Of a stretch of 64,000 nt of DNA, positions 46,701 to 61,000 are shown piece after piece. The notes below the pieces were generated by a model. It saw only the letters and a list, made by a program, of their open reading frames with translations, was not told the DNA's origin and did no database searches. The stretch spans positions 30,468,011 through 30,532,010 of the forward strand of contig CM046297.1 in NCBI GenBank assembly GCA_025267735.1. The letters run 5' to 3'. This DNA is from Mactra quadrangularis. Taxonomy: Eukaryota > Mollusca > Bivalvia > Venerida > Mactridae. The translations under genes and the position numbers were made by a program. Numbering within the stretch: position 1 is the first letter of the stretch; the number at the start of each line of letters is the position of its first letter.

Positions 46701-49700
46701 AAAGTAACAAATACACGTTCTTTGATATTGAATCCAGTTCCCATGGTAACGTTAAATGATACAAGACTTCTAACAACTAAACCTACAGCTAGTGTAGCTA
46801 TACCCATACCTGTAATTGAAAATAATTAATTGTTGTATATGTAATTAAGAGGCTGTCCACGAAAAATCAGGCAGGATACACTAAAAATGTGTTACAGTTG
46901 ATTTTTCAATTTTCAGCTTTTTTTAGTTTCAGTCGTTCATAAACTAAGTCAAAAACATTTCCTGAAAATATTTTGGCTGTATTTTCGAAATTCAGTGAAA
47001 AAATGCTATTTTTGAAAATTTCCGACTTTTTCACTTTTGCTCTTTATTTCAATGTAAGATGTGTTTTTATAAATGCCTGTAACTCCTGATATGACGCTTG
47101 AAAATTATAGAAAGCATAAAATAACATTAATAGACAGGTTAAATTTTAATCATAATGAGAAAAAAAGATGGAACACTCTTTCAATAAATTGTAATTACGT
47201 AAATCGTTATCCTATTTTTTCAACTTTTGATCAAAGGGATGCAACTCTGTCCATACTATCATACATGTCTTTTTTGACTTGTGATCCAATTTTTCATACT
47301 TTGCGTCAAAGTTATATTTTTTTCATTTCACTAAATTCATATATATATTTAAAGAGAAAAAACATATTTAATAACCATTTGAACATGTTCTTTCGACAAA
47401 TTGCGAAAATATATTTCGTCTAACAAAATTGTCATGAATTATCTCCCTTGGTTTGCATACGCCATTTGCAATTTTGCACATTGTTGACATCTGACGTTGT
47501 TTACAACTAAAACAAGTTGTTACCGACAAATATTTTTTAGGAAACCATCGTCTTTTGTGTGAATTTACAAGGTAAGTAAATTAAGTTTAATTAAGATTTA
47601 TTTTACACCTGCATTTATATGTTTTGTTTCAAATCAGACCGAATTTGTGACGTAAAAGGACTCTGATAAAAGATGTTTATCAGAACGTGGAAATAGATTT
47701 GGCTTCTTCATAAGTCTTGAGGCATATGACCCAAAATTATGAAACTGGATTGATGTTCAGTGACTTATTAGAGATCTTTACAGTTAACTCAAGCATTGAA
47801 CATTGATTTTTTGGGGGATTCACATGAGAACATAGGCAAAATCTTGAGATGTGGATGACCTTGACCTCAACAAATTTATTTTTTCTGTCTTCATTTTTAA
47901 GACCTTGTGAGGCATTAGCCTGGTGAGTTTAGGCAGATTTGCCACTACATTTTTGTATATCTTATTTTAACATGAACCATTTGCTTGTTGTCTAGTGTTA
48001 TTTGTTTTGAGATGTGCATCATGATAAATTATGTTAGAAATTTTAATTGGAGGAAGGCTATATATATTAGCTTTTTAATAAGAAGGAAAAAAACCCTATC
48101 AACTTTTGTCACTATCTCAATAAGTACTGTACTGTGTTTACCTTTTATTAAAAAAATAACTAGCAAAATATGTAATAAAACTGTTTCATCATTGAACTAA
48201 TTAGTCATATTTGTTTGTTATTTCAGAAAATGATGGTAAGAAAGGAAACAATATAATAATAATCATGATACCTGCATCAACTTTAAAGTATCCATAGATC
48301 TGCTATTATGCTGATATAACAAAGCATAGAAACAAGGTATGTTCTTCCATGAAAACATGTGAAATCTGCTAGAAAAATTGTTAAAACCAGGGATGTTAAC
48401 TTATTTACAATGTATAATGACAAAACCTGCTGAATCTAGCATCTTATTTAATGTTTTTTTTGTTTATTGGGTTTAACACCATAGCAACACATTTTATAGG
48501 CCTTATAATGGCGCTTTATGGTGGTAGGTCCACCTACTCGCTCCTCCTGGAAAGGCTAAATCTCTGGATTTAGCTGTTTACCAACTACTAAGCACATACT
48601 TTCGTCTGTGACTGACAACTGCCCTACATAATTAAAAAAACATTGCTTGGAGGGAGAATGGCTGTAGAAATAATTTCATGACAAAGCTCCACAAAAGTAT
48701 GACCCGCCTGGGAATCGACCCATGACCCCTCTATCAGTAGACTTGCATGCTACCAATTGAGCTAGCCAGGCAGCATCTTATTTAATGAGTTTCATTATTT
48801 TGGCTACTGAGTCTACTATCAATAGTAAATTCTTTAAATCATGTACAAAATTACAAATGTATAATGTAATGTTATTTTATCTACCCGGTAGTTTGATTTA
48901 TTTTACAATGGTAAACATTTATTATTTTGTATGTTACTATAAAATGAAATTTGTTTATTTCAGAATGACAACAACAGATGTCTCATAATGTATGTGTTTA
49001 TGTCCTTAATGTTACTGGTTCTGAGACAGGAGAATAATGAACATTTTGTTACAAAAAGAACATTTTTAAGACATATACCATTTCTCACAGATAGCTTCAT
49101 GACATAAAGATAAATGTATAATTGAAATTCATTATAATTATGATCAACGTGTGATTGTTGTTTTATTTTGTATCTATAAAAGGGTAAATAGTTTTTATTC
49201 TGTTACAAAGTGCAAGAAATATGTGAGAGAACTACAGTTGAGGAACTCGTAATATTGATGTAGGAATAGACTCAAAAAGTTGATCCATTCAAAGTGCTCT
49301 CTCACTAGTTTAGTTTATTCAATAACATTCTGTCTCTGGGTTGTAACAATTGAATTAATATTTGTTATGCTATGTTGATGACTATGACATAAAAAATAAA
49401 AACATTTTAAGATTAATTGTCTATATGTTTTCTCTTTTTTTTTCATTTGTTTACTTTGAAATACAAGTAGTAGTGTTGGTCATTTGCATATATTGACTTC
49501 ATTGTGGAATGGCAGCAAATGCTGGTGCAACATTGAGTTGTCTTATATATAATGCCCAAGATGATCTGATTTGACCTTGAAAATGAGTTAATAAAAGTTT
49601 CAAACATGCTGAAGTGCTGTTGATTTGGCTAACATGTAAGATAAAGATTATACAGAATTATGGCGTCTAGTTAATCTTTTAAACATGAAAATTAATCACC

Positions 49701-52700
49701 CACTTTAAATAACATGCTGTTCAACATGTCACAATCCATGTTTCATTATTAAGGCCGACTCGCTATTAAGGCCAAATTATGTCGGTCCGCAAGCTGGCCT
49801 TAATAGCGGATCTTTACTGTAATTAAGTGGGTTGAGACCCATGAACAGATGATTTCAAAATATTTAATTATAACCATGGCAATGAAATCAATTTTTAAGT
49901 TTTGATATTGGAATACTGCTTTAAACTTACACATTATAACTTAACTTGTGAAAAATTACTTGGAAGTTTTCAAACAAATAATAAAGTGTGGTGGTAAAGA
50001 ATTTGCAATGTTGAATAAAGTGGGTGGGGTATGAATTTTACATCATTAATAAATACAGATTATAGCTTTAATTTTAAGCTTGATAAATCAATATTTATTG
50101 TAGCACTTTAATGAATAAATCTTATTAATATCCAGCTTTTAAATTATGTAATTTCTTCAGACTTTCATGAATGGAATCAGAAAAAGAAGAGAAATAAATG
50201 AATTTCATTGATTTTGAAAAAATAATGTGATTGTTTCTTGACTGTTGTCATGGCAACCATCATTTTTTCACTACTGTGTTTGTAACCTAGGTATATTTTC
50301 ATATACAAATGTTGATTTTCTATAAAAAAATATAATTTAAATCGTAATAAAAGTTTTTGAAGCATTTGGCAAAATGCCAATTTTTTGGCAAATTGCCAAT
50401 TTTTATCATAAATTTTCTTTTTTCTCTTTGAGAGTTCCATCTTTTTTATTTTAGCTTTTTGTAATACCATATTTCGTCTTTACATTGCTAGTACTATAGT
50501 TTCATTTCATGCGTCATATTGGAAATTATGAGCATAGCCAATTACATAGTTTTCAAGGAATTTCAAAAATTGAAAATCATGATGTTTTGAACTCAATTTT
50601 TTTCTATGAACTTTTATCTTCATCGCTTGTAAATATAATTATTTTATAGTAATTTGACTATATAATGATGTGAAACTATGCTTGTTGCTATTCTATCATC
50701 ATTGTTTGCTCAGGAGACTCTTGAAAATAGCAAAAAAGTACTTTTTACAAGTGCATTTCATGCAAAAAATGGCCGAAAACACTAAATCGCGTTGCTATAG
50801 CAACCAAAAGATGCAATTAAAATTTTAACTGTAATTTCTGTAATGTTGCATCAATATGATCAACTGACAGCAAAATCATCAAATTCTGAGAGATAGCATG
50901 TAACACTGACTGCCTGATTTTTCGTGGACAGCCTCTTAATAGAATAAGTCGAACTTGTCCTGTATAAGTTTATATCATACGAAATACATGTATTCCAAAA
51001 CGGTACCAGCGATATAAACTGTGTTCTGTAAATATGATATTAATGTTACAGCAGTATTAACTTATTAAGAATACAATAGTCATTGTTATCAAATACAAAC
51101 CATATGGCAAGTTTCTGCAAAACTTCATGTTTATCTTTAAAAAATACAATGAAAAAATCGCAAATAGTAAACAATGTATATATACGTTGGAAAAAAGTAC
51201 GGGGATGTATGTAAATAGTTAACATTGTACGAGATATTGGAACGAATTTACGGAAATGTATGTATATATTTAACAATATACAATATATAAAAACATACCT
51301 GCAGTATTCGACTTTATATTGTTAACATCTACAGCTGAACCAATCAAACCAAATAAGAAATGTTGTACAATTAACCAAGCTAGAGCAATAACACCGGCTA
51401 CCTCATCCTATATAATATAATAATGATAAGGTTACATCCTATATAATATAACAATGATAAAGTTACATCCTATATAATATAATAATGATTAAGTTACATC
51501 CTATATAATATAATAATGATAAGGTTACATCCTATACGATATGATAATGATAAAGTTACATCCTATATAATATAATAATGATAAAGTTACATCCTATATA
51601 ATATAATAATGATAAGGTTACATCCTATACGATATGATAATGATAAAGTTACATCCTATATAATATAATAATGATAAAGTTACATCCTATATAATATAAT
51701 AATGATAAAGTTACATCCTATATAATATAATAATGATAAAGTTACATCCTATATAATATAATAATGATTAAGTTACATCCTATATAATATAATAATGATA
51801 AAGTTACATCCTATACGATATGATAATGATAAAGTTACATCCTATATAATATAATAATGATAAAGTTACATCCTATATAATATAATAATGATAAAGTTAC
51901 ATCCTATATAATATAATAATGATAAAGTTACATCCTATATAATATAACAATGATAAAGTTACATCCTATATAATATAATAATGATAAAGTTACATCCTAT
52001 ATAATATAATAATGATAAAGTTACATCCTATACGATATGATAATGATAAAGTTACATTCTACATAATATAATAATGATAAAGTTACATCCTATATAATAT
52101 AATATCACTATAATAAACTATATTGTTCTTCATCTTGGTCTTAACATATATCAGTCTACCAGGAAGCAATTAGAGATAAGTCAGTAAGTACATTATTGTC
52201 ATAGACAACATGGCATTTCAACAAGTAACATTATGATCTATTTTCTCTTAGAATATTTAAGTTCTACCACTCGCCCCTTTGTTAACCAGGTTAAGTGTTA
52301 AAAGAAGATGAACACGAGAGAGAACAAAAAGGTTTTTGTATTCATTGTGTTAACAATGAATACTCTGTTATGAAAAGATTAATAGTAGTATTCCGATCGG
52401 AGTCCAATTTTAATCGCCTATACCTAACAGCACCCAAGCCAGAATATTCCGAGACAAAGTAGTTCATGATTTGCACCATCTTACTGAAACTGGCACTTTA
52501 TGTATTTCTGCGCCAGAAATTGACCAGACGCTCAATATGACGTCACAGAATATACTTGAAGCGAATAACTTGTAACAGAGATAAGACTGCCCATAATACT
52601 CGTGAGAGGTGTGTGGCAGTACTATTAGATAGATGTCGTTCGACGGCCTTCGCGGTCTATTTATAGAAAGTCACAGTCTAAACCACTGACGAAGACACTG

Positions 52701-54991
52701 TGACTGGCACCATAATCAGAGAAGGATTATCAGACCATCACTGATAATGATCCTTTTATATATTGTACATTTATTTATCAAATTATCAAACATGAATGGT
52801 TTAATTAACGGTTAATAAACATTTTTTAAAGAATTTTAATCCCTCACTCATAGAGATCACATGCGTAAGCAGCATTTCGTGCTATTAATTGTTTGGGGAC
52901 CTTTGATGTTTTGTGTCAATATTTTCTTGTAAAGAAATATAATCTACGTTCGATTAGCCGTCGGAATATGGGACAGAACATGTTTTTGAATCGAATAATC
53001 TGGATTGGTTATCAATAAATATAATTTCTTGCCAAATGAACAGGTGAATTATAAAGTATACCATACTGAAAATGAGTTTGTACGTGCTCGGTCGGAACAT
53101 GACGAAATTGTTAAACTCTGACACATATATTGCTTTCAAGAATGCTTTACTAAAGGAGATGTCATACATGGCTAACCGACGATTTCAAGCATTTTTGGAA
53201 ATGCTAATACTTGTACTGTATACATTATTTTAAGTGCTGATTCCCGCGTATAGGGTTTGTTTTAAAGATAATTATTTCCGGTCTGTAACTGTTCGGGTCA
53301 TGTGCAATTAAACCTGAATTTTACGGCGCATTGGATGCAAGTCCTTAAGTGAAAAAAATTAACAAGGATAAAATCATCAATATACATTTTGTCAATGAGT
53401 ATCACAATGGATAACATACTTGCAATAAAATCCATCCATGACTATATCGGGTTTAAATACTTACAAGTCAGTAAATTTGGAAAATCCTCTGTTTTGAAGT
53501 GTTTTGGTTTTTTTTGGGGGAGGGGGGTCTTTTGAAAATCTTGTGCAATAAAATAGTGTGAATTATCATTGGTAAAGTCACACTATTAGTGTAGACTATG
53601 ATATATTAAGTAGCACCCTGACTTGAATACTGGAGTATCAAACCCTTTCAAGAAAATAAAAACTAATGTAGATTTTTTTCTCTGTGAAAGTACAGTTTGA
53701 AGTACTGTGAGAGCTAAGGGATTATAAAATCTATAAAATCTATTCAATAAGAATAAAGGCTTATGATGTAAAAGTTTCATTTCACCAATGCGTAATCTGA
53801 CAAGAACTGGAGAGATTAAGGAAAATTCTTGAATAAAAGTCATATTGTAACAGTTAATAGCTTTGACTAATTACAACAGTAATCATAGTAATACGTAAAT
53901 TCAATCGTTCAATATTGTAAATGACTCAAGCAGATTTTATTGTGAAGAGAGTATGAAAAAAACATGTAATCGACACCATTAATAATTTCTACGGCCATTC
54001 TGCCTCCTTCCCCTGATTCTAAATCATGTAGGGCAGTCATCAGTCACTGACGAAGTATGCACCTAGTAGTTTGTTAACAGCTAAATCCAGAGATAAAGCC
54101 TCTCCAGGAACAGTGAGTAGGTGGACTGACCGCTGTGAAATAACCTTTATAAGGTGTTGCTACAGCATAAAACCCAACAAAAATTGAATAAATCTAAACA
54201 CAATGAATACCCCAGTACTTTCAGTGCTTTGATTCTTCCCAAAGTGACGTGCGACATTAAATAAAATATAAGTTTGTAAATATACATTTATGTGTATACC
54301 TATCGTACATGGTGACTATATTATACTACATGTATATACTTACTGTTTCCCCAGGTTGACGTTGTTTTCTCCATTTATAAGCTGCTACAGTTGCTGTAGT
54401 TAAACAACCAAGGGGACCAGCACCAGATAATCCTATCTCAGAACTTCCAAATATAGCAATAAGACCTGCACATATCAACATTAATGATCGATAAAACGTT
54501 CTATTATTCTGAAATAAAAAATCCAAAATATCACTATATTTACAAGTATGAGACAATAATAACTATTTTCACTCCATAAATGTCGTGTGATCACTTATAA
54601 ATCATATTTGTTTACAATGTAGAATTTTTTTAACTTGAATACTATGTATTACATTATTTGATAATTTTGAGGTTTTCTACCAGGAGCCATTAATTATCAC
54701 ACTTATATGATGTATTTTTTATGAATGAAAATCTATTGATAAGTTTTTGACCATATACCGATATGTATGTATATGTCTTTTCAATTTAATGATGATGTTA
54801 CAAATGAAAATTCAAAGATAATCATCACTGATCCTATATAAACATTTATGTATATATTATTTAAAATAATAAATAATTAAGAAAAACATACATGTATTTG
54901 TTTATTTTAACAAATACATGTACGGTACTTTCAGAGCTTTAATCAAAGATGCATGTTCAGTACAGCATGTACATCTTTATAATGATGATGG

Positions 54992-55039
<48 letters not shown>

Positions 55040-58000
55040 CGATGGTGATAATAATAATTATTATTATTATATACCGCACTTGTATAGCGCTCTTTTCATA
55101 TTCAATATATTATATGTTCAAAAGCGCTTGATGATGATAATGTACTGATATCTATAATAAAGTGATACATTGTACTTACACAATCTTTAGCAGGTATGTA
55201 CCATAAGAATACACCAGCAATAAAACCATAAGCAATACCAACACAAACCCCTATTGGTCCTTTAAATATTGTAACAACCATATCTCCTGTAAAATATACA
55301 CTGACAAAATCAAAGAGCTGTAAACACGACATTATTCATGTGCAATCATATGTCATCAATATATAAAAACATAGAATACAAATATATAAACCAAAAAATT
55401 GAATTCATAAAAACTGTTTCCATAGTTTTCTTCCTTCTCTCTGATGAAAACAATGAAAATATTTCCGGGTGCAAAGGTTAGATTAATGTCAGGTTTTGTC
55501 TTTCTAGTTATTGTCATCTTACAACAAAATATTACATTGTTGTCGTTATCAGAAATTAGCTTCTGCCATTTGGAGTGTTTGTATCATTGACATTTCTCCA
55601 TGATATTATCTATACAGATATTCGAATCACTGAAAAATACATGTAAATGTAAACAGCAAGAATGCGTTTTGTACACAAACGGTCTTACTGACCTTTGTAC
55701 GGAGACACTAAGCATCATGGGCAATGATGTTTATTTACCTAAAGACACGTGGCAATGTTAACATTCAAATAATTTCCTGAAAATGTTTTTGTGACCACTC
55801 AATATAATAATGATATCCAATCAAGAATGCACGTGAAGAAATATTTAAAGCGGTCATTTTACCTCAATACTAACGTGTTTACATCTGTCACTCTATTCGC
55901 ATACATATGAAAACGAAAGAAGGATACACTGTGTTGGACACAAATCGACACCCATAGAGGTTTACATGTACTTTATAGCTATGGACTGATATTTCTGTAG
56001 TTATAAGCCATAATTTATTTTTATAATTTAATTCTAATTGTATCAAACTCAAAAATATACAACGATTTTGTCTATATACACCGGACTATATTCTAACGCG
56101 TACCAAATTGCCGAATACTGCGATTCGTTGTGCGTCTTAGTATAGAGGTGAGATCGTCACCTTCTATCAACAGAACGGTAAGAAGGAAGTTATATAACTT
56201 ACCATCAGAGAATATGATTCCCATGAACACAGAGAAACCTGTAACACAAAGAACATTGTCTAATCCACCAGCCGCTAGCAACATTGTAGGAATACCTTTG
56301 GTAACACCATAACGTCGATCTTGTAAATTTACCAGGGAGGGAACTGTAACAGCCGGGGACAAAGCTCCCATTATACAACTGAAACAAATTATAGAAATAG
56401 TTTATGTGTAAAGTTTGGAGAAACGTTTTATATATTCTGGAGGAGCAATAGTCCAGTGGAAGGACGCACGCTTAGGGATTGAGAGGTCCTTGGTTTGAAT
56501 CCCATTAGTGGCACTTCTTATTTCATTGAGCAAGAATTTTACCTGCGATTGCTTCACTCCACCTAGGTATAAATGGGTACCTGTTAGGGCCAGGCATTGT
56601 ATGCTGTGGGTGCAATCTGCATCGTATGTTAACAGTTGGTTTGTGACTCGATGATCGGGGAAGTTAATGTCAAGAGTCGACTGAATAGTGATACTAAAAG
56701 TAGACGTCAAAAACATTGCTTTAACTTAACTTTAACTTATCTGTAATAGTTAGAAAGAGTGAAGTCATTTAAAATGTCTCTGTGAGTCTAAAACTATATA
56801 AGATAACACTGAAGTAGGAAAGAAGGAACAAATCTGAGTTTGCAATGTGTATTGACACACTATTAATTAGAAATTAATCCTAACAACAATGGATTATTGA
56901 TGAGAACATAGTTAAAATGACTCAGTAGCCAGCTCAGTGTTGGTTCGAATCCCATCCAAAACCTACCCAGTTGTTTCCTTGGGCAAGAAACTTTATCCTA
57001 CTACCTCAGTACTGAAGGACTAGGAAGCAGACGCGAAAGTGATAAATCTAAGTTGTTAGAACTTGTTTCACAATCGAGCTAAAATAAATTAGTATACCAA
57101 AACGGACTCAGTAATGCCGTAATGTAAAATACGAAAGATGTTGGACATCTTTGACATTGTTAGTCTTTGTTTAATATGCCAATGCAATCAGTGATTTGAT
57201 ACTATTTTATGATGCAATCATTGTCATTTTAAGACTGGGTAAGTTTTTTGTAAAATAGTTTACTAAACAAAACAAATATATTTATGAATATACCCAAGCA
57301 TTAAACTCCAAAGCCAAGGAAATCCCAGTAAAAACTTGGAGACAACACCAGCAGTAACTATCTCTGCGGCACAAGGTAAGAATGCAAGACGTAAAACAGC
57401 CCAGGATAACTTCTTTAGCTTAACAACATCTAATCCAAGACCAGCTCTTGTTAGAATTACTGTCAATGCTACTTTCCTGAAATGATTAAATTGTACGTGT
57501 TTTATTGGTCGTCCATAATCGTCGGCAACCACATTACTTTTTTTCGTTACACTCCATACGTACAGTGGGCAATTTGACTGGCGAAATTTTGTTTTCATGA
57601 ATATCCATGAGTCAGGGGAGACTAATCTTTTTCCAATAAAAATCGCATGTTACAATTTAATACTCTTCAATAACAATGACGTCAAACTGGGATTTTTCAC
57701 CCGGTTTAGAAAAATCACTCATAGAGGACAAACCTTAGATACAAACATAATTTCATTGGCTAGTTTTCCGCAGTGGTTTCCTTGGGGAACCAATGAAACT
57801 GCCTCATTAATTATATATGATTACGAGATTTTCCCAGTCAAATGGCCCTCGGAACATAGCGCAGCATAGCGGAGTAATGTATCGTGGGATAACCGACGAT
57901 GGGCGTCCATTAACTTGCTTAGATTATATAAGCAAACTAACCAGTTATAAATATTTAATTACATGTAGTACATTTATAGCATTATAGATCTTTCTTGAAT

Positions 58001-61000
58001 ATATGTATGTAATATAATAAAGATTTGTAATCGGCTAAGCCAAAATAAAAGGTAGGCTACCTCTTCAGTCTCGGATACAGTAATTTTCAGACCCCATCAA
58101 AGTGCAGAATCTTTTATAGTAATATACAGATAATTTATGGGGCACTAGTTTCAAAAAGACTGTATGGTTAAATAGATGTACCCATGGGTCCGTAGGCCTA
58201 CGGACCCTACATGGTAATTCATATCTTCTCTAGAAAATTTGTAAGTAGATATAGTTCTTAAAAGTAATTTGCTTAACATTTATACACATATTATTAAATA
58301 TACCCATAAATGTTCACTTATCAATTGATAAAAATTATATATTTTTCCAACATTCAAGTAGGATTAAAATTGTAATAAACAATAATCAGAGTTTATAGTA
58401 AACAATAGGAAAACACAACCAACCTAATGAAACCTAAATATATATATAACGTAGACGTTATGGATACCTACCTTAATGTACCTGACCATTTAACATTGAT
58501 ATTTTCACCAATAGAATTAATACCAGGAACGTTTCTTAGCAACAATCCAACAATTAACATTCCTAGAAAATATAGACAAATAGTTACAATATATATATAT
58601 TTACAATATAAAATAATAAGTTGATATACAGCAACCAATCTCCGTTAACAGATATCCTTTTGAGCGTTGTCGTACTGGATCTTCAAGTTCGCATGGAGGG
58701 TCACGTCGAGATGACCTTTATGTCGACCAATCAATGCGTAGCTTTCATCTAGACGAAACAATAATAACAGCGTTTTGATTTCGTAATTCCTATTTTTAGA
58801 CCATGGTTTTCGAGCTTATTTGACAGCGGTATTATTCACAGTCTGCGATTGGACGGCTCATTTCAAATTGCGTGACGTAGACGATGTAAACAAGTTACTA
58901 AACATAACGCTTTCGTCATGAATACATGTATTGTAATGAGAAAAGGTCACCTGAACGTGACCCTCGTAAGAAAACGGCCAGATCTAAATAAGCGAGTCGT
59001 AGAGCGGAAAATTTTAGATCGGGTTTTACCAGATTGTACATCAACCAACACCAGGGGCCGTATTCCAATCTTTATTTAATTTTTTATTTAAGTATTTCCT
59101 CATCCTCAACATTTTCTCCTTAGCTAAGGAAAAGGTCTTCCTCAACCTTAACAAACTCCTCACAGTGCTTACGTCACGCTTTGCTACGTCATTCAATCAG
59201 TCAATCAATCACTGCTAACACGTAAATCACGTGACGCTAGAAATACCATGTGATACCAATGTATTGCGTGTGAAAAGTTTTTTTCGTTATTTTAATCTTA
59301 ACTATTATTTTTCATTTTTATGAACTTTGAACATCATAATTTACAACAAGAAGACTCAATTTATTGAAAATATTGAAATTAAAGGAAAGATGAAAAAAAT
59401 ATTCGGCTCTCTGAGGGACGAATTTACTTATGGCGGCAGTGCATTGATTTGATAAAGGAAAGTAACTGCTGCGGGGTGTTTTCAAATTTAATTGGTATTC
59501 TCAAAGTCACTTAAGGAAAACTTACGAAAAGAAAAGGTTGTTTTTACTCCAATCTTATGAAAATCTCAATGGAATTTCATGTATATATATATATATAAAC
59601 GGAATGTCGCGTGGAATACCACTTAAAGCATCTCCTCAAACTTAAGGAAATGCTGGTATAATCTTAGGAAATTCTATTGATTTTAGGAGAATTTTATTCT
59701 TAAGTAAAGATGGGAATACGGCCTCTGGGGATCAATTCATCAATGATGCACCACTCGTTGACCATGTATAGCTGACCCTTTCAGAAGAGTAAATTTAGAA
59801 GACCATCTGGACCTTTTATGACCAAACATTTCTGTATGAAAATATTTCATTGTTTCAATGAAACATGAGTAGCATGAGTTAGCAAGATTATGTAGTGGCG
59901 GGAAAATTAAACACCGCTAATTAACCGAAATACAACATGACATGTACCAAAATATTATAACGCCCTACTACCACTATAATATGTTAATTTTGAGGTCAGT
60001 TTCATGTACAATACAAAACAAGTCATAAATATATCATAAAAATGTATACTTTGATCTGGTTAATTGTGATAAACGAGTCACTGACTTGATTTACAACGAG
60101 TTACTATTAGAAACAAAACAATATTTAACATAAAAAGTTAGGTTCATTATTATCACGATGATGATGCTTGGATGTTTGACATTCTAATATAAGTCTTGAT
60201 GGACTCAAAGATAAAAATAACTTACACTTAAATGACAGATATGTTGGTATGATCTCAAATGTTAAAATGGCTGTTTGCTTAGGAAGATATTTCTAATAGA
60301 AGACACATTACATGTACAAGTATTTACATATAATATTATTACTAGATGGGTTTGTCTATTTTTATTTCGTCTCATTGTAGGACTAAATATATATACGAGT
60401 ATTAATGAAAAAAGTATTCAAATATCTTTAAATTTTTAATTTACACTACATTAAGTACATTTCTTGCAGCAGAGCATTTCGTACACATAAGGTCGAACTG
60501 ATCTTTGTACGGAGACGCTAAGCATCATGGGTACCTAAAACACGTGGACATGTTTACATTCAAAAATGTCCCCGTTTAGTTCTACTGAATATATTAAATA
60601 TGTTTTGTGACTACATGTACTCAATATAATATTGATATCAAAAAATATGTACGTGAAATACAACTTTTAAAGAGAGCATTTCACCTCCATACCTCTGACA
60701 TTCTTTACAAAGATATTTGAAAACGAAAGTAGACTATACAGTGTTGGCATAGATCGATACCCATTAAGGTTTTTAAAACGTACTTATTTGTTATCTATGG
60801 ATGGATAGTCCTGTAGTTTAAAACCATCATTTTTCTTACATTTAATAATAATTAAATCACAAAAACGAAAATATACAACAGTTTTGTCTTCATACGCCAC
60901 ACTATATTCTACCGCGTAACAAATCGCCAAATACTGCGATGAGTTGTGCGTCCTAGTACAGAAGTGATATCTTCACCGTCATTATTATAATGGCAAACAG

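Noticed and set aside
47073..47423. 116-codon frame within the TTAA element as a transposase
   Set aside because: No catalytic motif or family resemblance could be seen; composition looks like translated AT-rich DNA.
34484..52105. CRISPR-like appearance of the regularly spaced arrays
   Set aside because: Units are contiguous tandem repeats without unique spacers, in an animal genome.
54918..55148. Poly-Asp or poly-Met frame
   Set aside because: It is the translated GAT microsatellite.
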